Of a DNA stretch of 64,000 nucleotides, positions 11,848 to 24,206 are shown in pieces. A program made the translations under genes and the position numbers. The stretch comes from Lamellibrachia columna. Its lineage: Eukaryota > Annelida > Polychaeta > Sabellida > Siboglinidae. The DNA is taken from assembly GCA_963662155.1 (NCBI GenBank), contig OY759272.1:45302997-45366996 (forward strand), read 5' to 3'. Each line of letters opens with the position of its first letter. Within the stretch, counting starts at the first letter, position 1. Under the pieces are notes generated by a model. It worked only from the letters and a program-made list of their open reading frames with translations. It was not told the DNA's origin and searched no databases.

Positions 11848-13431
11848 TCACATTTGTAGTGTTTCTCCACTATGGATACGGACATGTTTCTTCAAATAAC
11901 AACTCCTTGAGAAGTCTGCACTACAGATATTACATTTGTAGGGTTTCTCCACAGTATGGATATGGACATGTCTCTTCAAACCATCACTTCGTACGAAGCG
12001 TGCTCCACATGTATCACATTTATAAGGTTTCTCCCCCGTATGGATACGGACATGTGACTTCAAATTACCAGGCATTGAGAATTGTGCACCACAAATAATA
12101 CATTTGTAGGGTTTCTCCCCAGTATGGATACGGACATGTATCTTCAAACCACCACGGGTTGAGGACTGTGCACCACAAGTATCACATTTGTAGGGTTTCT
12201 CCCCAGTATGGATACGGACATGTCTCTTCAAACATCCATATCTTGAGAATTGTGCACCACAAGCATCACATTTGTACGGTTTCTCCCCAGTATGGATACG
12301 GACATGTGTGTTCAAGTAACCACAACTTGAGAATTGTGCACCACATGTATCACATTTGTACGGTTTCTCCCCTGTATGGATACGGACATGTGTCTTCAAA
12401 TAACAACTTACTGTAAACTGTGCACCACAGATATCACATTTGTAGGGTTTCTCCCCAGTATGGATACGGATGTGTTTTCTCAATGTCTTACTTAATGAGA
12501 ATTGTGCACCACATGTATAACATTTGTACGGTTTCTCCCCTGTATGGATACGGACATGTGCCTTCAAATGACCACTTTCAGAGAATTGTGCACCACATGT
12601 ATCACATTTGTACGGTTTCTCCCCTGTATGGATACGGACATGTGCCTTCAAATGACCACTTTCAGAGAATTGTGCACCACATGTATCACATTTGTAGGGT
12701 TTCTCCCCAGTATGAATACGGACATGTTTCTTCAAAGTATCATTTGATGAGAATCGTGCACCACATGTATCACATTTGTAGGGTTTCTCCCCTGTATGGA
12801 TACGGACATGCACCTTCAAATTACCACTTTCAGAGAATCGCGCATCACATGTTTCACATTTGTAGGGTTTCTCCCCTGTATGGATACGGACATGTATCTT
12901 CAAAGAACCCCTTTTTGTAAACTGTGCACCACATGTGTAACATTTGAAGGGTTTCTCTCCTGTATGGATGCGGATATGTCTCTTCAAAGTAATACTTTGT
13001 GAGAACTGTGCACCACATATCTCACATTTGTAGGGTCTCTCCCCTGTATGGATACGGATATGTCTCTTCAAATTACCATTTTCTGAGAAATGTGCACCAC
13101 ATGTATCACATTTGTAGAGTTTCTCCCCTGTATGGATACGGACATGTGTTTTCAAAGAACTATTTACTGTAAACTGTGCACCACATGTGTCACATTTGAA
13201 GGGTTTCTCCCCTGTATGGATACGGACATGTCTCTTCAAAGAACCCCTTTTTGTAAACTGTGCACCACATGTGTCACATTTGAAGGGTTTCTTGCCTGTG
13301 TTAGTGTGCACATGTACAGTTAAGCCACCATTACGTAAACAATGTTTTCCATAAGTGTCACGTTTCTCAATGGTACGAGTGTTCACATTCACAGGCGTAC
13401 TTAATATACTGCTGCTTGTTTCAGCACTCAT
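11848..13431 (-). CDS. C2H2 zinc-finger protein, 17 tandem fingers
   Basis: A 527-aa open frame from ATG 13431. Residues 1-50 hold a non-finger N-terminus and one degenerate finger-like segment. Then 17 C2H2 fingers follow with CDTCGAQF-type knuckles and TGEKP linkers (one TGEKL, one TGERP and a final TVEKP). The protein would be a nuclear sequence-specific DNA-binding factor by family. No KRAB, BTB, SCAN or ZAD domain is seen in this exon; an upstream exon may exist. Fingers 8 and 9 are identical in sequence, indicating a recent 84-bp duplication. The frame ends with SGETLQM and a stop, after which finger remnants continue out of frame, so the C-terminus was probably shortened. A decayed paralogue lies at 40298-41990, beyond the Polinton. 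Confidence 0.85.
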   Translation of the reverse strand: MSAETSSSILSTPVNVNTRTIEKRDTYGKHCLRNGGLTVHVHTNTGKKPFKCDTCGAQFTKRGSLKRHVRIHTGEKPFKCDTCGAQFTVNSSLKTHVRIHTGEKLYKCDTCGAHFSENGNLKRHIRIHTGERPYKCEICGAQFSQSITLKRHIRIHTGEKPFKCYTCGAQFTKRGSLKIHVRIHTGEKPYKCETCDARFSESGNLKVHVRIHTGEKPYKCDTCGARFSSNDTLKKHVRIHTGEKPYKCDTCGAQFSESGHLKAHVRIHTGEKPYKCDTCGAQFSESGHLKAHVRIHTGEKPYKCYTCGAQFSLSKTLRKHIRIHTGEKPYKCDICGAQFTVSCYLKTHVRIHTGEKPYKCDTCGAQFSSCGYLNTHVRIHTGEKPYKCDACGAQFSRYGCLKRHVRIHTGEKPYKCDTCGAQSSTRGGLKIHVRIHTGEKPYKCIICGAQFSMPGNLKSHVRIHTGEKPYKCDTCGARFVRSDGLKRHVHIHTVEKPYKCNICSADFSRSCYLKKHVRIHSGETLQM

Positions 13432-15635
13432 CGCACGTGAAGGGTTTCTCAGCAGAAGAATGATTGTGCATGGGTGTCTTCAAGGCACTATTGCAAGTAA
13501 TTTGTGCACACTGGTTTCTTACCAGTGTGAGTGTGCATGTATGGTACCATATACCATTAACATATGAAGGGTTTCTTGCCACTTTGAGAATACAAATAAG
13601 CTGTTAATTAAGATCTTGTGGACATCGCCCCACAACTGTCACACTTGGGTGGGTCCCCCTGATATGAGGGAGCGTCTCTTTAAATTACTACTCATTGCAA
13701 ATATTGTCCCACAGTTTTCAATTGTGCACGAAGACAAAGTTGTGCAAATTCAGTGATGTGACTCGATGTCCTACACTGTGTTGGTGCACTGTCCCTGTCT
13801 GTTGCAAACTGCTGTCGCTGTCAGTAGGATGGTGAAACCAGCAGAGCTTGGCACTTGTCAATGTCCATGTGTATGCAGATTCACTGTAGACACTTCCGAC
13901 ATAAACAGCTCTCCACATGCATGACTTTCAACTGAAACAACAACAAAGTCTACAGTAAGAGGCAGAATTAATGACACTATCAGACACGGGTCACGAAGTC
14001 TTTAAAGCCCAGTCCAATACCTATTGGATATGCGTACAATTTGCATTGGTTATGTGAACCACTGTCCATTATGAAACAGACTTTATTAGTAAAGATAACA
14101 TCTTGGTAGGCTAACAAATAAAAATCTACACAAAAGGCGATTTTTATCTCTATATTTTAATACAAACAAAATCTATGTCATTGTAAAGATAACAGTGAGG
14201 CCAACACATTATACATTTTTATTACGTAGCTTCAATTAGGCATCACTACAGCTAGCAATTTAAGTCTCCTTATGGTTTGTTTTTTGAAAAAATGCACTTG
14301 TAATTATCTTTTCTCAAAATGGCTGTTAGTACTCTACAAATAATGTCTTTTGTATGAAAATTTTTAAGAATATATTTCTATAATCTATTTCAGACCATGC
14401 AGAGCAAATTAAATATAACTTCGTTGTTTTTAATAAAAATATTGGTCTTTGGTTTTCTTATTGCAAACAGCCCCTTCTGGGGCTAACAGGACCGTGGTGC
14501 TTGGTGCACATGGTGCTTGGTGCACATGAAAAAAGGTGCATATAAATGTGGGAAATAATAATTTAAAAAAAAAAATAGTGGAATTAAAAACACATCCTCC
14601 TCATAGATGAATGAGGTGAGCTGGAGGGGCAAGATAGACAGTGCTCACAGCTAGTTGGATGGGGTGAGTTGAGGCGAGTCGTATTATTTCAGTGGGGAGT
14701 AGATTCCAGGCTGTTATCTCTAGGATAGAAAGAGTATGCATATGTTGATGCGTGCTTGTATTTGTACATATCGATCAGGATCGCTGTATGGTGCATGGAA
14801 CTATAAGATGTTTTGGCAGATAAATATTCAGGTTGTTTATTTTTTGGAGGAAAGTGAGTTGGTGTTGTAATCGTGTAATGACATTGCTATATACCAATGA
14901 CTTATTCGTAATGTTTTATTCATGTGAGTACTATAAGTGTAATATCTGTTTTTATTTATTTGTTATGTTTAAATCAGCTCCTTTACAATATCTACTTTTA
15001 AAGTAATCTATATTTTAGTTTTATTTAATTTATGCAGTTTTATGTAAAGCGCCTGAGAGCATTTTATCTTAATTGGATTCGGGCGCTATATAAATTCCGA
15101 TATAATAATAATAATCGTCGTTGTCCTGCCAACCATGTTTGTGTTGTAGGTGTGTGATGCTTGTTGTTACACACCTACAACCCTTTGTGTGTTGAATCGC
15201 CTTCATTGTTCTGATGCAACTGTAGTAATATTAGTGCTCGTTCTGTAAACGTTCCATATTGAATATGAATGGAAACACGGTTAACGCTGCTATTCGTAGC
15301 AAATCTGATCGCAGAAACTGCTCTGTAAGACACAATATTTGACAATTAATCATTCATGCCACTTGTGCACTGAAACTGGTGTAGTATAATGAACATTTTG
15401 GGACAGTTAAACGAGGCAACAGTGAAACACAAAGCCGTAATAATAAGGGCTCTGCTTATGCATGCAGAATCCAAAATACTGTTTACATGATAATGTCTTA
15501 ATGATTAGGGTATGCAACATGGAATGCCCCCAGTCTCTCAAGTCTTGGCTTGTATAGTAGTACTGGCCAACACTCCTATGGAGTCAAACAGTCAGGGTTG
15601 GGTGCGCATGTTATTTAGTCATGTTTGTTTGGGAC
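13432..15635. other. 5' flank of the zinc-finger gene; conserved between the two duplicons
   Basis: Bases 13432-13960 match 41990-42540 closely, including non-coding parts, so conservation here only shows recent duplication. It may contain untranslated exons. A block at about 14215-14450 recurs inverted at 44290-44520. An SINE/LINE-like tail GCGCTATATAAATTCC ends near 15105 with (ATA)n. No gene is seen. Confidence 0.55.
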
Positions 15636-15639
15636 TAAG

Positions 15640-16250
15640 TGTGTGAGAGCTTACTTAAATTGCTGTGGTTCTGTGATGCTGGCTATTGTGTCTGGTAATG
15701 AATTCCAATCTTTTATTGTTCGGGGAAAATAAGAACATTTTTAACAGTTCTTGCTGGTATGGATGGTGTTGAAGGCTTTGCTATTTTGATGCCATGAGTG
15801 GCGTTGGACAGGCTGGAGGAGGTTTCCGACAGGCAAGGATAGATGACTGTGGATGGCTTTGTGAAATATGGTGAGCCGTATGTTTGTTCTCCTGGTTGTT
15901 AGTTGCTCTAGGTGTAATTTTTTAATAATTTCTGACACAAACCCAGTTTCTCTGGATCAGGATGTGTAGTCGTTGTGACAAAAGTGAGCTGCCCATCTCT
16001 GCACCATCTCTATTTTGTTAATGAGGACCTGGGTGTGGGGATCCCACGAGGTTGATGAATATTCTAGGAGTGGACGAACAAGGGTTATGTAGGCAGTTGT
16101 TTTGATGTTTTGAGGGCATGAGTGGAGATTCCGTCTGACGAATGCAAGGTTAGCTGAAGTGTCTTAAGACCAAGTTACATGTCTTGCATGTGTTACTGTT
16201 AGTCTCATGACGAAACTCTCAAGTAGTTATACTCCAAACAGCCCAATCTT
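15640..16250 (-). mobile_element. non-LTR retrotransposon 3' fragment
   Basis: The minus-strand frame gives LEQLTTRRTNIRLTIFHKA, then HSHLSLPVGNLLQPVQR and FPRTIKDWNSLPDTI. This is the characteristic C-terminal end of invertebrate CR1/Jockey-type RT ORFs (RR-x-NIRL and DWN-x-LP). No RT core is present. Confidence 0.75.
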
Positions 16251-16395
16251 GAGCTAACACAGGTGGACCAACGGCTTTTAATATCTCTTCCGAAAGACAC
16301 AGGCAAAGTGGGGTGAACGAAATTGCCCAAGCTTCGAAACGGCGGAGGAGGAATCAAACCACCGTCCTCTCAAGGAGTCAGACTACTGTTGAGAA

Positions 16396-17398
16396 TTGCA
16401 TTGGTGGCCTTGTTAACGTTTTGTCTGATTATAAGAAAACGTGACCACTGAAACTTTTTCACAGCAACTGCCATCATCTCATTGACATGCTGACCAAGTT
16501 TTGTCAAAATCACATACCTCCAGCTCTTTTAAAATGCCCCGACATGCGATGCCCATCGATTTTGACAAAAATAGCCATGTATTCATGCGCCCACGTGGCC
16601 CATAGCAAAAAAATCCCCATAAATCCCTCCGCCTGTTAAACTCTCCAAAAAGTGCACCATTTCACAGCCAATAGCTTCTACAAACAAACCTGTGAATATG
16701 CCTGCTCAATTGCACTTATGTCACACCATGTGAATTCTTTAAATTCACATATCGCAATTTAATACGCCCTACATTCGTGAAACAATAACCAGGAAGGTCA
16801 ACAGTGGTCTTACCCCTCAAATCTCGATCGACAGGCGGGTGCTCTAACAGGGCATGCAACTAGGAATGACCCCACTCACTTTTCAACATCCGTATCTCAG
16901 AGTTGCGATGCTTAATACGAATACGACGACCATACACAAATGTCCCATTGAATAAACTTTCATTATACCTACTTGTCATTAAAATATATAAGAGGTATGT
17001 TAACGACTGTACGCACAGAAGTCACATGACACCGAATGCGATCACGTGACAACATTACCAGCAGTGAGGTGCGACGTCCCTTGTTAGCCAAATAGTTTAC
17101 CCAACAAATGTTCGCCACGTGTTTGACCTTTGCAAAAGGATTGTCGACGCACACCTGCCACACAATGTGTCAGGCTCAGGCTCCTTTTGTGGGGGGCATG
17201 AATAAATGGATATTTTTTAACATTGACGGCCATCGCACGTGGGGGCGTTTAAAAAGAGCTGGAGGTACGTGATTTTGACCAAACTTGGTCAGCATATGTC
17301 AACAATATGATGGTAGCCGTTGAGGAAACATTTAATAATTTTTTATGGTTCAGTTTTATTATAATCCGACAAAACGTTGGCATGACCACCAATGCAAT
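16396..17398. mobile_element. non-autonomous element with ~125-bp inverted ends
   Basis: The left end (ATTGCATTGGTGG onward, through TGACCAAGTTTTGTCAAAAT to CTCCAGCTCTTTT at about 16535) is repeated in reverse complement at about 17250-17398. The interior has no recognisable transposase. This fits a non-autonomous DNA transposon or foldback element. The exact ends and target duplication are not resolved. Confidence 0.6.
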
Positions 17399-17494
17399 GT
17401 TTAACAATATTGAACCAGATTTAACAAGATTGCCATCCAAGGCAAAAGCCCAGATATGGCAAGTGGACAAGGAAGCCATATTGGCTTATAGATA

Positions 17495-17770
17495 GTCCAA
17501 AAAATGTCATCTATGTGTAACCCGCCCTCCTGAAATATGCGTCAACTTTGTTTTTAAACATATTCACGCTGCTAGCAGTTACACAATCTGTAGATAAGTT
17601 GATCCATTATTTATTGTCCTCTGTGGGAACGAGCTATATACTTCCTGATGTCCAATCTACACTGATCTTTTACTAAAGTTACCTTATGTCCTCTAGTTCT
17701 ACTTTCTTGAGGGGGAAACATATCTTAAAAACTTCGCTCTGATCTCCTCTTAGCCTCCTTGTCTCTAGGG
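17495..17770 (-). mobile_element. non-LTR retrotransposon 3' end fragment
   Basis: Reverse complement encodes a block like that at 47040-47250 (SRTRG, RLDIRK, NEWNKLS type). It is the tail of a CR1-like RT ORF. Further minus-strand CR1-like debris extends towards 18060 but is too decayed to place. Confidence 0.55.
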
Positions 17771-18564
17771 TTCTTAAACAACATTATTTTAGGTGCTCCT
17801 CGTAAATATAAGGTCTCTCATTTCTGGAATCATTTTAGTTGCATCTCCTATTCGTTCAAGCATATCGATATCCTTCTTACGATATGTTCTAGCTCCACGC
17901 TTGTATACACTATTCTAAATTAGGTGTAACTATTGCTTTATTCAGAGGTATAATTAGCCTTTTAAGCATGACCTCACCTTTAGGAATCCATGTTGATATG
18001 CATTTAATAATTTATGCCTATTAAGGAAGTCTACCATATTGTATTTAATTAATTTAATTCTCTGACTTATTTCTCTAACTTTTTTAAATAATAATTAACA
18101 TTCCCTAGGAACCACTCCCTCTTTTAATAAAAAAAAAACTTTTTTCATAGCTTCTTTTATGTTGTCTTATTTCAGTTGTAGCTGCACTAAGTGCCTCTTT
18201 ATAATTTTTCTAGTCTTCGTCCTTTCTGGTACGCCTTTAAACCCTTTACATAGCTTGTTTTCCGGACATTCTGTTACTGGTTTGTATATACTATTGGCTT
18301 CTTGTTCTGTTTGAGGCATCTCTAAGTAACCCCCACCTGCGCTTCTAGTTTAAACAATGTTTGATACCAAAAATATCTCTTATGCTACCCATGCCACTGT
18401 CGACTGCTGCTGAGAGTTCATCCCGGACCAATGATTTTTTTCACCCTCTCTGTTACAGTCTCTATTTGGGCCCCATTCAAGCAACCACCACGTCATCGCC
18501 TTTCTGTCGCTCTATCGGTCTTCGCAACTATCGAGTCCCCCCACAAATAATTTGGTGAAGACAA

Positions 18565-18840
<276 letters not shown>

Positions 18841-18841
18841 A

Positions 18842-20970
<2,129 letters not shown>

Positions 20971-20976
20971 AATGAT
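20971..20976. other. target-site duplication, left (AATGAT)
   Basis: The six bases before the left terminal repeat are identical to 38750-38755. A 6-bp duplication is the known Polinton integration signature. Confidence 0.93.
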
Positions 20977-21191
20977 AGTAGTTATCAGAGGTTTTTGGGA
21001 CCTCGTTATCTGTGCATCAAAAGATCAAAGGAAAACACCCCTAATATCGCCCACCGCTAATGAGTGCGCGCAGCCAATCAGAAAGCAGCACTAGACCTTT
21101 GAGCGCCCCCTGGCGGCGGCGGCGGCGGGTGAGCGTGGCGCGCATGCGCGTGCCGCGCCCCTAGCGACCGGAGGAGGAACGAACAGTGACC
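20977..21191 (+). repeat. Polinton left terminal inverted repeat
   Basis: 215 bp, reverse complement of 38535-38749 with no mismatch found by eye. The inner half is very GC-rich (CCTGGCGGCGGCGG and GCGCGCATGCGCG), the outer half AT-richer. The match stops after GAACAGTGACC. Confidence 0.95.
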
Positions 21192-21807
21192 GGTGGTCAT
21201 CTATGATGGACATAGGAACAAAGAAAATACACGTAATATCACCCACCCACCACCACCACCCACCCACCCACCCACCCACGACAACACGTGACCGTGACCT
21301 CGACGGAGTGACCAGTCCGAGTGGTTAGCTAATGACAACTGGACGTCCGAACGACTGGAGTTAACTGTAAGCCGAAGCGTTTATCCAGCTGTGAGCCATA
21401 GCGCGAGATCAAAGGACGCTAATCAGTACAATGTAGCAAGTGAGCTGAGTTAATAAGCGATAAACAGCAACTAAGTTGCAGTGACGACATTGATGTGGGA
21501 CCGCTGTATGTTATAGCCTGTTATATGTAGTGGACATAATACGTGATAAAATTAAAACCGATAAAGATAAGACGAATGTGTAAAAGTGAATAAATAGTCG
21601 ACATGCATGGCTACAATATAACCGCTGGACGAGGGAAATCGGACCGTTCGTTAAATAAAATGTAGCAGGACGAAAATGGACATAAAATATAATATAATAT
21701 AATATAATGTGCCAACACGCAGTTGGAACAAGAACGCAATACAAGACGTGAATATGAGGTGATGCAAATTTAATAAAACGAAAAAGAACAAGTACAAATA
21801 TAAAAGC

Positions 21808-21859
<52 letters not shown>

Positions 21860-21869
21860 TATAATAAAG
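21192..21869. other. Polinton left subterminal region, non-coding
   Basis: No gene seen. It holds a CCACCC-rich tract at about 21240-21280 and a (TAG)n microsatellite at 21808-21859. The 3' UTR of the leftward gene should lie here; a minus-strand ATTAAA (21769-21774) is a possible poly(A) signal. I found no copy of the two-stem motif that marks the other two 3' UTRs. Confidence 0.5.
21808..21859. repeat. (TAG)n microsatellite
   Basis: About 17 units of TAG immediately 3' of the leftward Polinton gene. Confidence 0.95.
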
Positions 21870-22684
21870 TCAAGGGCATTGTTGAACAGTGTTGAAAGCC
21901 GACAGCAACGACCTCCGGACGGCTCGAGCGGTCAATTTGCGAGCCAACGCAATTCGTAGCGATACAGAGCGACGACGCCGGAAGAGTGATGGGAGATGGA
22001 CGGGGCCGAGGTGAACGTGACTGAAAACGGATGTGGTCGATGGGGCGTGGATGAGCATCAACTCATGCATCACCTGCTCCCATTTGGTCATATGAGCCCG
22101 GAAGGCCATCACCTCGACCTCGTGGGCTTCGGTGGCGGTGTCTATGGCGGCTATGTCGTCGTCCCACTCTCCGGCGTCGTCGAAGTCCTCGTCGGCAGCG
22201 TGAGCGTCGGTGACGGCTGCGTCGATGGCGGCCAAGTCGTCATCCCACGACTCTGGGGAGGCGGTCGAGGTGCGATATCCATCGCCGTACATAAACGCAA
22301 TGTCACTCATTACGTGGCGCCAACGACTGGCATGAAGACCGAAGGCCGACAGGAGACCGGCATCGTAGAGCGCCTCTCGGAACAGGACGGTCGCCTGGCA
22401 GCTTCGGCGTAGGGGGGCGTCCTCCATCAACTCGATGAGGACGCAGGCCCAGTTGAAACATGGAACGCTGTAATAAGTAAAGGACACAATAAGAGTCACA
22501 ATATGCAAAGGCATAAGTTAAAACAGGTATGAGCTATGGAGAGCTATGAAAGTAACAAAATAGAAATAAATAAATAAATAAATAAAAGAAATACTCACAC
22601 AATAGCCTGTAAGAGAGGTACCGCCTGCAGGAGTTCGGCGACGACGACGAACTCCATGCAATCGCGCAAGCCGAATACAGACAT
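21870..22684 (-). CDS. Polinton leftward acidic protein, spliced, unknown function
   Basis: Proposed CDS is complement(join(21870..22467, 22599..22684)), 227 aa. Exon 1 starts at ATG 22684 and ends at a GT|GTGAGT donor. The 131-bp intron ends in TTACTTATTACAG, and the frame is preserved exactly across the junction. A TATATAAG box at 22764-22757 lies 31 bases from a TCATAC start-like site at 22733. No known domain is recognised. The middle contains an internal repeat (WDDDLAAIDAA and WDDDIAAIDTA, about 35 residues apart) in an Asp/Ala-rich segment; the C-terminal 60 residues are Arg-rich with RRRRS. An unspliced start within the intron would give a different N-terminus and is less likely given the promoter position. 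Confidence 0.72.
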
Positions 22685-22756
22685 TATGCGTGTGTGTGCT
22701 AATAACGATGTCGACGGCAATGGTGGTTGGTATGACGACACGACGAACCCAGACGT

Positions 22757-22764
22757 CTTATATA
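22757..22764 (-). promoter_or_regulatory. TATA box of the leftward Polinton gene
   Basis: TATATAAG on the minus strand. TCAT with its A at 22733 lies 31 bases downstream, as for the other element promoters; ATG 22684 follows after 49 bases. Confidence 0.65.
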
Positions 22765-22818
22765 GAGCATGCTAGAACCTGCGTCAGCCTAGGAACAATA
22801 CCACACTAATGAGAAAAC

Positions 22819-22856
22819 AGATAAGAGGCCGGCAGAAAAGAGATAAGCGGCCGGCA
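22819..22856. promoter_or_regulatory. direct repeat with GATAAG in the divergent intergenic region
   Basis: AGATAAGAGGCCGGCA (22819-22834) and AGATAAGCGGCCGGCA (22841-22856), 22 bp start to start, lie between the divergent left and right genes. GATAAG is a GATA-factor core. A role as early-gene control elements is inference. Confidence 0.45.
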
Positions 22857-22981
22857 ACTGTCAGCTTACCAACACCTGGCATCCATCACGCAAGGAAAAA
22901 GCAGGGGGTTACGTACTCTACAGTGCTAGAATACCGCGTAGTTAAGACAGTAACTGTACATGTTAACGTCATAAAGTCACC

Positions 22982-24190
22982 ATGAACCAACCTATAAGGT
23001 TTAAAGGAGGTAAACAGTTCCTGTCCAATTTCTACGCCTGTAGGATACATGCCTGTAATAGAGAATTCACCAGTGTCGAAAGTGCGTATCAATGGCGGAA
23101 GTGCATGCATCATGACGACATGCAGACGGCGCAAAGGATGCTGGCCACGCGCACGGGTCTACAGGCGAAACAGCTCAGCAAGTGCATACGAGAAAAGGAA
23201 ATGTTACGCGCAGAATGGAAGAGACAACGATATGGAATAATGTATGGATTAGTGACCGTTAAATATCGCGATCCAACCCTACGTAAACGACTGTTGGACA
23301 CTGGGCATTCCCAGTTGCAGGAATGGGTCAAGAGTCGGGAAGGATACTGGGGTGCACTGACATACAGTGGTCAAGCCGGTCAGAACATGCTAGGACATAT
23401 AACCATGCTAGTACGCGAGGCCATACGATTACATCAGACTCCAGAGTACAGTCAGATGGCAGACATCCAGCGGCCGCATCACGCGATCGACCAAGGGTCG
23501 GACGCAGATACCAGACATGCAGCATCAGCATCGGCGTCACGCGCTCGACCAAGGGGCGACGATAAGAAAGCGCGCCACAGTCGGGGAGAGGACTATATAA
23601 GCCCGACTCGGAGTGATCGAGGCATACAACCGCTCTCCGCTTCACAGACGACTTCAAAACCCTTCACGATCAGCACCAGCAGAGACATAGAAATGGCCGC
23701 CACCACCGTCACCAAGACAACCAGCGACCAGGACGCCGAGATGATGACCACTCTGAGCCAACTCGAGAAGCAGGTAGGTAACGGTACCTATATAATAAGA
23801 CGACCGTTAACCATAGTACAAGTCGCCGTTCAAGAGAAATATATCGTTTATCCATCATGTCAGCAGTGCAACAAACGGGTCATTCCCGAAAACAACGGGT
23901 ATGTGTGTCCCATTCATCGATGGCAGCGGGGTGTAGTGTATCGGTTCGCCATGCGTGTCCTCCTACAAGACGCCATCGGCAGCGAAGTGTGGGGAACCAT
24001 ATTTAACGACAAGGCTGTCCAGTTGCTAGGATACACGGGGAACGATTACATAAACATGACGTCAGATGCCGAGCGATATGCAGCACTGGACATGCTGCGG
24101 GGGGCCCGAGTCATGGTGACCATTCGTAAACGTATGGCAGGACCGTACGTAAATTACACGGTGGCCAACATGGAAGTAGTCACAGTGTGA
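22982..24190 (+). CDS. NADAR-domain protein fused in frame to RPA70-C-like OB-fold
   Basis: A 402-aa open frame. Residues about 5-150 match the NADAR (DUF1768/YbiA) fold: FKGGKQFLSNFYAC with SNFY at 15-18, SVESAYQW with E33/Y36/Q37, then KRQRYGIMYGLVTVKY, YWG at 122-124 and GQNMLG. Known NADAR proteins cleave N-glycosidic bonds, including removal of ADP-ribose from modified nucleic-acid bases. Residues 160-237 are low-complexity. Residues about 238-402 resemble the C-terminal DNA-binding domain of RPA70: a CxxC-x12-CxxH zinc ribbon (C293, C296, C309, H312), then YRFAMRVLLQD, EVWGTIFND and AVQLLGY. A TATATAA at 23594 precedes an in-frame ATG at 23693 with good context, so the RPA-like half (166 aa) may be made separately and the NADAR half may be a distinct transcript. 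No intron is needed for either. Confidence 0.78.
   Translation: MNQPIRFKGGKQFLSNFYACRIHACNREFTSVESAYQWRKCMHHDDMQTAQRMLATRTGLQAKQLSKCIREKEMLRAEWKRQRYGIMYGLVTVKYRDPTLRKRLLDTGHSQLQEWVKSREGYWGALTYSGQAGQNMLGHITMLVREAIRLHQTPEYSQMADIQRPHHAIDQGSDADTRHAASASASRARPRGDDKKARHSRGEDYISPTRSDRGIQPLSASQTTSKPFTISTSRDIEMAATTVTKTTSDQDAEMMTTLSQLEKQVGNGTYIIRRPLTIVQVAVQEKYIVYPSCQQCNKRVIPENNGYVCPIHRWQRGVVYRFAMRVLLQDAIGSEVWGTIFNDKAVQLLGYTGNDYINMTSDAERYAALDMLRGARVMVTIRKRMAGPYVNYTVANMEVVTV
23594..23600 (+). promoter_or_regulatory. TATA box inside the NADAR/RPA-like ORF
   Basis: TATATAA with a possible start at GGCATAC (A at 23624, 30 bases on). ATG 23693 (AGAAATGG context) would open the RPA-like protein and the candidate 27-codon leader exon of the acidic gene. 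Confidence 0.5.
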
Positions 24191-24206
24191 ACCATTCCGT
24201 TGACAG

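Noticed and set aside
11848..13431. 84-bp periodic repeats as a CRISPR-like array, and plus-strand ORFs rich in HHMYHICRVSP
   Set aside because: The period equals one C2H2 finger plus linker; the plus-strand frames are antisense shadows of the finger gene (same for 40420-41651).
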